The translations under genes were made by a program, and so were the position numbers. The notes beneath the pieces are model-generated. The model worked only from the letters and a program-made list of their open reading frames with translations, did not search any database and had not been told where the DNA came from. Positions 55,549 to 64,000 of a DNA stretch of 64,000 bases are shown here, piece by piece (position 1 is the stretch's first letter; each line of letters begins with the position of its first letter). This DNA is from Basidiobolus meristosporus CBS 931.73 (lineage: Eukaryota; Basidiobolomycota; Basidiobolomycetes; Basidiobolales; Basidiobolaceae), in assembly GCA_002104905.1 (NCBI GenBank), contig MCFE01000092.1, forward strand, positions 1 to 64,000, in the 5' to 3' direction.

Positions 55549-56620
55549 TGTAGTGGGGTGACAGTGACACCCACTGACAGATGTGCTCATTCCCTTATTT
55601 TCTACTTCCCTATATCTCTACTACACTTATTTTAGTTTTATCCCATTTGTCTTACCCAATCAGTACTATCCCATAAGCCAGTTGACTATCACACCTGCTT
55701 ACCTTATTGCATAAGTTACCCCTCACTTTATGTAAGATTACTAGTTATAAGTACTTCTATATTAGGCAAGTACCTGTGCCAGTACCGTGACACATGATCA
55801 ACCCGTGTCACCATCCCTACCATTTCCATACCATATATGGTATCACCATGTTACACAGGTTTCAGAATACTGATTCCTGATTGGTTGAATGTGCTGTGCC
55901 TCTTAGAACCTTCCAGCACCTACCTAGAACATTCTTAGGTCATTCTGATGTCATTAGGATTTCTATTGATCTCCTGGAACCTTCTGGAACACCATGATTA
56001 GTAATCACTTAGCCAGTGAGAAAAGTATATAAGGGAGGCTATCCCTCTACAATAAATCATCATCCCTTTTATCAATATACCGACTTGTTGATTAGTGTGA
56101 TCACTGCTACCTGCTGCTACCTGAACTTCCAACCCCAGACCACAGGACACTCCCAGGAAACCACGCTGACAGCCAACTGACCTTGGAGGCACTACTTGTG
56201 AGGAATACTCAGAGTAGGTATCTTTTATTATATTTGATTCTTTCCCAAGTTTGTTCTTGTACAGGCAAAGATACTTTTCTGTCTTTGTAACTATTGACCA
56301 CAGCTGCATGCTTATCAAGTCCCTGCTGGTGGAGTTTACAGTTGTTTTGACTTTGGAAGCTTTAGTACATTGTCATCTCAAAGGACGCTGAACCCAGCAC
56401 ATACTTTTGTTAAGACGCCAACTAAGTTTGGGATTGTAGCTCAATAGTTTTCCCTTGACAAGCTTGTGGCTTTATTCCCCTTCACATTAGATTAGAGACA
56501 GAACCCAAGTATTCCTAGCAAGCTTTTGCCAGAGGTTATTGCACCCAGTGAACACCCCACACACAAAACACTTGAGAAGTGTTGGACGTATCTCTCCCTT
56601 GGACTTATACACCACCATAG
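55549..56620 (+). mobile_element. Solo LTR, family C (1,072 bp), copy 2
   Basis: Begins TGTAGTGGGGTGACAG and ends ACACCACCAT, flanked by AGCGG (55544-55548 and 56621-56625). It is homologous over its whole length to 6923-7992 in the opposite orientation. TATATAAG (about 56027) followed by AATAAA (about 56051) marks the likely promoter and R region. No internal retrotransposon sequence accompanies either copy. Confidence 0.87.
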
Positions 56621-56625
56621 CGGTA

Positions 56626-56844
56626 TCCAATTGCGCACATGATGCAAACAATACAAGTTGGTGCAATCATCCGTGCCAACCTCATCGTGTCAGATTGTGC
56701 CATAGTGTGCAAGATTGTCCCACATAGTGCAAAATTGTCGAAAAACAATCCTGCCTTCTGGTAGCTTTAATATTGCGCCCAATTGTTCTTTACAACCACG
56801 GATCACGCCACGCACCCTGGCATGATACAATGGAACAAGCCTAA
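56626..56844. other. Spacer with short imperfect repeats
   Basis: About 56690-56745 contains three imperfect units of the type (C)A(A/G)ATTGT(G/C)C...AGTG. No gene is seen. Confidence 0.4.
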
Positions 56845-57969
56845 CATACAGAATGTATAAGTAGTATGTACATTACTTACATGGTCTTGGCATAACAAGC
56901 ACAAGTAATAGGCTTGGGAAGGTCCCAAGAACATGTATGCAAAATCTAGGGCTGTTTGGACAACTTGGAGAATTTTCATGTCCAAGATACCTGATAATTT
57001 GGTGAAATATTCTAAGTAAATCCCAATCAGGATTTTGGTCTGTATTCTCTAGGTTTTGAAGGTAATACTCTAAGTGACTAATTTAGGTAAATATTTATAT
57101 TGAATTGGTACTTTTTTATACAACACTCCTAGTCAACTAAATGTTCCTACTGACTTGTCCTAATTGTGACCTAAGATATTCAAACCTGTTTCTAGTTATT
57201 GGTCTTGTGAGTATGTCAGTAATCATTTCATCTATAGGACAGTAAACTATATTAAGCATGTTACTCTCTATTGCTTTATATACAAAATGGGGTCTAATAT
57301 CTATGTGCTTAGTTTGAGTATGAAAAGTTGGATTTCTACATAATTGTAAACAACCTTAATTACTTTGAAATGCAGCTATAGACAATTTTTAACATAAGCC
57401 TAAATCTTTAAGAACCTTCCTTAGTCACATTGCTTCTTTTATAGCTTCACAGACTGCCATATACTCTGCCTCTGCGGTAGAAAGTGCTAAAGTTGGTTGC
57501 TTTTTTGAATTCCAAAAATTTGCTCCTTTAGAGTAAAGAAAGGTGTATCCTGTGGTAGATCTTATGTCTTCCAAGTTTTGTCCCCAATTGGCATTGGAGT
57601 ATCCTACAAGATCCTGTTCTGAATCCTTATTGGTGTATCTTGAACAGATATCAGCAGTTCCTTTTAGGTATACAACAATCCACCTAACTGCTGCAATATG
57701 ATCAGATCCATTGTTCTGGTTAGGCTGGCTGACAACTCCCACTGAATATGAGATATCTGGACATGTTCCAAGCATGATGTAAATTGGATTGCTGACCATA
57801 GATTGATAAGGAAATTCAGGGTTTCAGATGGCACCAAGCTCTCTTGCTTTGGTAGAGTTGTGACCCAGTTAAGGCTTGTCTCCATTGGGATGGCTGCCAG
57901 TTTACAGTCTCCCATTTGGTACTTCTTTAGTATATCATGAATATACTGGGACTGGCTTAGGTCAATAAT
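56845..57969 (-). pseudogene. Copia-A relic: 3' LTR and RNase H/RT end
   Basis: The LTR remnant spans about 56845-57125 and ends in TACAACA, followed by the RNase H and late RT region. A 124-residue open piece (57425-57799) contains DISYSVGVVSQ, RSTTGYTFLY and STAEAEYMA. It carries many substitutions, stops and a frameshift near 57825. It is cut at 57969 by the insertion of a Copia-B element, and its 5' part would lie beyond the window. Confidence 0.85.
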
Positions 57970-58338
57970 TGTTGAAATATTTGACTATTTGGTATCATTC
58001 AGCAGCTAAAAATTCACTTAACAATTCTAGACTATTCTTTGTCACTGTAGTACTTATTTGCAGCCCCAACTTTGCCAGCTTCTTCACATCTATGATCCTA
58101 TGATTTTTCCCCTATAGTGATGATCATATCAACACTTTTTACCAAACATTATATACTAACCACAAAACTGTTACAGAGTGCTCCTGAATGTTGAGAAACC
58201 CTCCTTACTTGGTGTTGCAGCTGCATTACTTCTACAAAGGTATAAATACTGATCCTCTTTATGAGTAAGCAATAGTTTAACTATTATCACTACATATAAA
58301 TAAGTTCCTTATATCCAAATCACTATTAAATTGCAACA
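57970..58338 (+). repeat. Copia-B LTR of the outer copy (369 bp)
   Basis: Same length and ends (TGTTGAAATATT to TTGCAACA) as the inner element's LTRs but clearly diverged from them, so the outer copy is older. Confidence 0.9.
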
Positions 58339-58952
58339 GGCTATGAGCCCCAATTGCTTTAACCTACTCTAAGGATGACTTCTACCAGCAAACAGAACAA
58401 TACAAACATCTTCCTTGTAAAGGAGAGGTTTGATGGGAGGAACTACAGACTTTGGAGAATCAAGATGCACATCCACCTTGAGGAAAGAAAGCTTTGGAAT
58501 ACAGTAACAGGAAAAGAGGTTGAGCCCAAAGGAACAGCAGAAGCAGTGGAGGAGTTTCCAGAGAAAGAGATAAAGGCCTTTAATGCTACACATACTAATG
58601 CGTAAGATTCCTTCATTGGATATATCCATGCTTCAAATACTGCCAAAGCAGCATGGGAATGCTTAGAGAAGATCTTTAGAGCAAAATCAGTATCATGCAA
58701 GTTTTATCTAAAACAAAAGTTCTTCAACATGAGGAAGAAGCCAGATGATGACATGCTACAACTCATTACCAGAATGGAGACACTTGCAGAACAACTTGAC
58801 AGTATCAATGCTGGTGTAGATGATGAAGAAAAGATACTCTGTCTACTTTGCAGCCTACCAGATGAGTGTGAGCCGCTCATTCTTTCTTTTGAAAGCAGAG
58901 AAGATAATTTGACTTTGGACTATGTCAAAGGATAACTTCTTCATGAAGAACT

Positions 58953-59321
58953 TGTTGAAATATTGGACTATTTGGTATCATTCAGCAGCTAAAAATTTAC
59001 TTAACAATTCTAGGCTAGTCTTAGTCACTGTAGGACTCATTTGCTGCCTTAACTTCGCCACTTTCTCTAGATATATGAACTTATGATTATTCCCCTAGAG
59101 TCAGGATCAAATTAGCACTATTACCAAACATTATGTACTAACCCTGAAACTGTTACAGAATGCTCCTGAGTATTGAGAAACCCTCCCTACTTAGTGTTGC
59201 AGCTGTATTACATCTACAAAGGTATAAATACTGAGCTTCTTTATGAATAAACAACAGTTCAACTATTATCACTATTTCTTGATAAGTTCCTTATATCCAA
59301 ATCACTTCTTAAATTGCAACA
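58953..59321 (+). repeat. Copia-B 5' LTR (inner copy)
   Basis: Carries TATAAATA at 59223-59230 and AATAAA near 59247. Confidence 0.94.
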
Positions 59322-59333
59322 GGTTATGAGCCC
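59322..59333 (+). other. Copia-B primer-binding site
   Basis: GGTTATGAGCCC, complementary to the initiator tRNA-Met anticodon arm, exactly as in Copia-A. Here the ATG inside it opens only a nine-codon frame that ends before the Gag ATG at 59358. Confidence 0.78.
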
Positions 59334-59357
59334 CGATTGCCTTAATCTATTCTAAAG

Positions 59358-62300
59358 ATGACTTCTACCAGCAAACAAAGCAATACCAACATCTTCCCTG
59401 TAAAGGAGAGGTTTGATGGGAAGAACTACAGACTTTGGAGAATCAAGATGCAGATCCACCTTGAGGAAAGAAAGCTTTGGAACATAGTAACCGGAAAGGA
59501 AGTTGAGCCCAAAGGAACAGCAGAAGATGTGGAGAAGTTTCAAGAGAAGGAGAGAAAGGCCTTCAATGCAATATGCATCAATGTGCAAGACTCCTTCATT
59601 GGACAAATCCATGCCTCAAATACTGCCAAAGCAGCATGGGAATCCTTAGAGAAGATCTTTAGAGCAAAGTCAGTATCAAGCAAGCTTTATTTGAAACAAA
59701 AGTTCTTCAACATGAGAAAAAAGCCAGATGATGACATGCTACAACTCATTACCAGAATGGAGACACTTGCAGAAGAACTTTACAGTATTAATGCTGGTGT
59801 AGATGATGAAGAAAAGATACTCTGTCTACTTTGCAGCCTACCAGACAAGTATGAGCCACTCATACTTTCTTTTGAAAGCAGAGAAGACAACTTGACTTTA
59901 GACTATGTCAAAGGAAGACTTCTCCATGAAGAACTCAGACGTAATGATCAAGCAGAGAAAATTGAAGATAATGCTTTATTCAGTTCAGAAAGGCATACAG
60001 AAAAGAAGGGAAAGCAACAAAACCAAAGAAAACCTGGCTGCTGTAACTACTGTAAGAAGCCAGGACACTGGGCAAGAGAATGCAAGAAGAAACAAGCAAA
60101 TGAAAAACAGAAACTAGAGCAGGCAAACCATATAACTACTGATGAACAGTTATTTGTCACTGTACAAGAGAGTGCAAGTAACCGAAGTAATGAATGGTAT
60201 ATTGACTCTGGAGCATCACAGCATATTTGTGGTATAAAGGATTGGTTCAGCAACTTAAAGACTATTCCCGTAAGAAAGGTTTATCTGGGAGATAACTCTG
60301 CATTGGAAGCTACCGCTAGTGGGTCTATACAACTAAATATGAGTGATAACTCAGGGGCAACAACAGCAAAACTGACTGACGTAGTCTATGTACCTGGAAC
60401 AGCTAAGAACCTACTCTCAGTCAGTAAAGCAACTACTCAGGGACTGAAATTTGTTTTTACTAAGCTGAGCTGCTCAATATTGAGTGAAAATGGACAAAAA
60501 TTAGCTTCGGGAATCAGAGATCACAATATATACAAGTTACAATGCAAGATCATTGTACTTGAGTATGTCAACATTGCTGAAACTGATGAAACCAACTGGG
60601 AGACGTGGCATAGGAGGCTAGGACACATAGGGGAACAGAAAATGAGCCAATTGGTGAAAAATCAGCTTGTTTTGGGCCTAAAATACTCAATTCCGACCAA
60701 ATTGAATGTTTGTAAGGGATGTTCATATGGCAAACAAGCTAGGCAACGTTTCAAGAGCTCAGAAGGCATCAATACTACCGAAATATTGGCTATTGTACAC
60801 TCAGACATATGTGGCCCCATGAGAACACTGTCCTTTGGAGCCAAGAGATACTTGATGACGTTTATTGATGACAAGACAAGATATACATGGGTGTACTTCC
60901 TCAAAACAAAGGATGAAGCTTTAGAGATGTTTAAGCACTTCAAGAACATGGCAGAAACACAAACTGGGTGTAAATTGAAGGTACTACGAAGTGACAATGG
61001 AGGAGAATACTGCTCAAAGGAGTTTGCAAAATACTACTTGTCTACTGGTATACTTCAACAGACCACTGTTCCTTATACTCCACAGCAAAATGGAGTAGCA
61101 GAACGTGCAAATAGAACAATAGTAGAGATGGCAAGATCTATGCTACATGATAAGGGAATGGACTACAAGTTTTGGGCTGAATCTGTTGCTACCGCTGTAT
61201 ACATCAAGAACAGATGCCCAACAACAGCACTACGTGATTTTACACCCTTTGAAGCATATACAGGCAAAAAACCAGATCTCCAGCACCTCAGGATCTTTGG
61301 CAGTGATGTTTTTTATCACATCCCTGACAAAAAACGCTCAAAGTTGGAACCAAAGAGTAGAAAAGGGATCTTTCTTGGGTATTGTGAAGATACTAAAGGG
61401 TATAGAGTGTATGATGGCAAAATTCAGAAGCTGATCAAGAGCAGGGACGTTGTATTTGAGGAGAATTCAGATCAGAAAGCCACAGAAATCATTGGCCAGC
61501 TGCCTGATGATGCAATCAACACAAATGAGGAAGATACGTACCAAATCCAGCCAGAGATGGAAGATACTTCTACCAGCTCCAGATCAGAACAGATTATCCC
61601 AGTTAGGAGATCTACCGGAATAAGAAATGCCCCTGGATCCTGGTGGCAGACATCCAATGAACATGAAGAAGCTTATCTTGCCTTATGTGCCAAACCTCAG
61701 AATCTGGAACAGGCAATGCAAGGTCCAGATGCTTCAAAGTGGCAACAAGCCATGCAGGAGGAGTACTAATCACTGATCAAGGCAAAAACGTGGGAACTGG
61801 TAGATTTACCAAATGGGAGAAAGCCAATAGGATGTAGATGGGTCTACAAGATCAAGATAACCTCAAATGGTGCCATTGATAAGTACAAGGCTAGATTGGT
61901 AGCTAAAGGCTATTCCCAGATCCAGGGACTAGACTTTAAGAAAACATTTGCTCCGGTTGCCAAGTTTAACTCTATTAGGACAGTTCTAGCCCTGGCAGCT
62001 GTTCACAGTCTAGATCTACACCAAATGGACATCAAGACAGTCTTTCTAAATGGGGATTTGCAAGAAACTATATATATGGAGCAACCAGAAGGTTTTACCG
62101 ATCCAAAAAGCCCCCATAAGGTGTGCAAACTTAGAAAATTGTTGTATGGGCTTAAGCAGGCACCCAGAGCATGGTATAACAAGATTGACACATATCTAGA
62201 GGAAATTGGGTTCTCTCGTAGCACTGCAGATCACAGTATATATGTGAAACAGCTCAAAAAGGGTGTGATCATCCTAGTTCTTTATGTGGACGACCTAATT

Positions 62301-63335
62301 ATAGCTACAAGTGATCAAGAGGCACTTAAACAGACGAAATCAGATCTCTTCAGCAAGTTTGAGATGAAGGATCTTGGAAAATTGAGCTATTTTCTTGGAA
62401 TTGAGGTCAAATTTGACATACCTACGCAGAAAATTGTGCTGAATCAGTCTAAGTACATCAGGGACATTCTTAGACGCTTCAAAATGGAAAATTGCAAGCC
62501 TGCAGCAACCCCTATGGACAATAACCTGAAATTAAGCAAATCTCAGCCAGTTATAGATGAAAACGGCTCAAATATGGACCAAAACTTTCCCTATCAATCA
62601 ATGGTTGGTAGCCTAATGTACTTGATGGTGTCTACACGTCCAGATATTGCAGTAGCCGTTGGAATAGTCAGTCAATTTATGCAGAATTATGGATCAGACC
62701 AAATTGCAGCAGTTAAGCGGATTTTCAGATATCTACAAGGTACCATAAATATGGTACTGGAATACTCTGGAGCAGCTAATAGGCAAAACTTTGATGGTTA
62801 TAGTGATTCAGAATGGGGTAAGGATTTGATTGACAGACGCTCTACCACAGGCTATGTATTTCTTTATGCTGGTGCAGCTATTACTTGGAATTGCAAGAAA
62901 CAACCAACTGTGGCACTATCTACAACTGAAGCCAAATATATGGCTGCATGTCAAGCAACTAAGGAGGCTATATGGCTACAAAAATTATTCAAAGACTTAG
63001 GTTTTAATTTAGGTGAACCAACATGTATTTACAAGGATAATCAAAGTTGTATTTCATTAGCTAGAAATCCTACTAATCATGCCAGAACTAAGCACATTGA
63101 TATACAGCATCACTTTGTGAGGGAAGCTGTAGAAAATAACTTAGTAGAGCTGGTTTACTGCCCAACTGACAAAATGGTGGCAGACATATTGACAAAACCA
63201 CTAGCTAGGCCACAGTTTGAGATCCTTAGAGAGAAATTGGGCTTAAGAAATTATTTAGTTGAGGGGGAGTGTTCAAATATTGGACTATTTGGTATCATTC
63301 AGCAGCTAAAAATTTACTTAACAATTCTAGGCTAG
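59358..63335 (+). pseudogene. Copia-B Gag-Pol with one stop codon
   Basis: One frame of 1,326 codons from ATG 59358, broken only by TAA at 61767-61769. Order: Gag with CCHC knuckle (CCNYCKKPGHWAREC), protease (WYIDSGASQHI), integrase zinc-binding region (HRRLGH, CKGCSYGKQ), integrase core (HSDICGPM, RSDNGGEY, Glu of NGVAERAN), RT (CRWVYK, catalytic YVDDLI) and RNase H (YSDSEWG, TTEAKYMA). The stop falls in the linker before RT, where Copia-A has Gln (EEYQALMEN), so CAA to TAA, a C-to-T change, is the likely cause. The frame runs through the polypurine tract and 22 codons into the 3' LTR before stopping. Without readthrough, RT and RNase H are not made. Confidence 0.93.
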
Positions 63336-63638
63336 TCTTAGTCACTGTAGGACTCATTTACTGCCTTAACTTCGCCACTTTCTCTAGATATATGATCTTA
63401 TGATTATTCCCCTAGAGTCAGGATCAAATTAGCTCTATTACCAAACATTATGTACTAACCCTGAAACTGTTACAGAATGCTCCTGAATATTGAGAAGCCC
63501 TCCCTACTTAGTGTTGCAGCTGTATTACTTCTACAAAGGTATAAATACTGAGCTTCTTTATGAATAAACAACAGTTCAACTATTATCACTTTTTCTTGAT
63601 AAGTTCCTTATATCCAAATCACTTCTTAAATTGCAACA
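63270..63638 (+). repeat. Copia-B 3' LTR (inner copy)
   Basis: Begins TGTTCAAATATTGG directly after the polypurine tract and ends TTGCAACA. Confidence 0.94.
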
Positions 63639-64000
63639 GAACTCAGATGTAATGCTCAAGCAGAGAAAATTGAAGACAATGCTTTATTCAGCTCAGAGTG
63701 GCACACAGAAAAGAAAGGGAAGCAACAAAACCAAAAAAAACCTGGTTGCTGTAACTACTGTAAGAAACCAAGACACTGGGCATCAGAATGCCAGAAGAAA
63801 CAAGCAGACAAAAGCCAGAAATTGGAGCTGGCAAACCATTTAACTACTGAAGAACAGTTATTTGTAACTGTACAAGAGAGTGCAAGTAACCAAAATATTG
63901 AATGGTCTATTGACTCTGGAGCATTGCAGCATACTTATGGTATAAAGGAGTGGTTCTGCAACTTAAAGACTATTCCCATAAGAATGGCTTATCTGGGAGG

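Larger units (their letters stand above)
58953..63638 (+). mobile_element. Copia-B element (inner copy), nearly intact
   Basis: 4,686 bp. LTRs 58953-59321 and 63270-63638 are both 369 bp with eight differences by my count. It is flanked by the perfect duplication GAACT (58948-58952 and 63639-63643). The primer site is GGTTATGAGCCC (59322-59333) and the polypurine tract GAGGGGGAG (63261-63269). It carries one Gag-Pol frame with a single nonsense codon. It is inserted in the gag of another copy of its own family. Confidence 0.96.
57970..64000 (+). mobile_element. Copia-B element (outer copy), running off the window
   Basis: The 5' LTR 57970-58338 (369 bp) is followed by the primer site GGCTATGAGCCC (58339-58350) and gag from ATG 58375. 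At 58952 it is interrupted by a second Copia-B (58953-63638), and the gag reading continues from 63639 to the window end (CCHC knuckle near 63750, protease near 63905). Stops in gag (TAA at about 58602 and 58933) mark it as dead. It lies inside the Copia-A relic; the left flank ATAAT (57965-57969) should recur beyond its 3' LTR outside the window. Confidence 0.9.

Noticed and set aside
1-64000. tRNA, rRNA, biosynthetic cluster, or centromere-type satellite
   Set aside because: I looked for cloverleaf-like blocks, rRNA motifs and high-copy tandem satellites by eye and found none that I could support.

Overview
The window is fungal nuclear DNA. The evidence is short introns (50-100 bp, GT-AG) in two multi-exon genes, a fungal-type HAL4/HAL5-like kinase, Tnp2-type and Harbinger-type DNA transposons, and Copia and chromodomain Gypsy retrotransposons. 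I cannot place it below 'filamentous fungus'. It alternates CpG-containing gene islands with AT-rich, CpG-poor blocks of nested transposons.

Layout: 1-9903 is a transposon stack. A Copia-A relic (927-2340 plus 9337-9903) is split by a Gypsy chromovirus (2341-9336), whose gag is in turn split by a 1,070-bp solo LTR (6923-7992). 10-21 kb is the first gene island: a Ser/Thr kinase, a tandem array of MDR-superfamily NADPH oxidoreductases (three intact genes plus relics), and a seven-exon MTM1/SLC25A39-40 mitochondrial carrier. 22.5-31.6 kb is a second stack: degenerate Copia, a solo Gypsy LTR inside it, and a young intact Copia (26250-30936) with identical LTRs inside that LTR. 33.5-37.7 kb holds one seven-exon gene for a 1,234-residue coiled-coil protein. 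38.7-55 kb is DNA-transposon territory: two inverted copies of a Tnp2-type (CACTA/EnSpm-like) element, each with a divergent partner gene, and a Harbinger-type element. These are cut by two further solo-LTR-like families, each copy with its own target-site duplication (TSD). 55.5-64 kb holds another 1.07-kb solo LTR and a three-level Copia nest (B element in B element in Copia-A relic) that runs off the end.

The host genes show no shared pathway. The carrier acts in mitochondrial metal, cofactor or glutathione supply, the oxidoreductases probably in reactive alkenal or enone reduction, the kinase in transporter/ion homeostasis signalling, and the coiled-coil protein is probably structural. 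The most informative content is the insertion order, dated by TSDs and in-frame rejoining of interrupted reading frames. Next come the gene-conversion pattern in the oxidoreductase array and the Copia primer site that matches the anticodon arm of initiator tRNA-Met and carries the Gag start codon.
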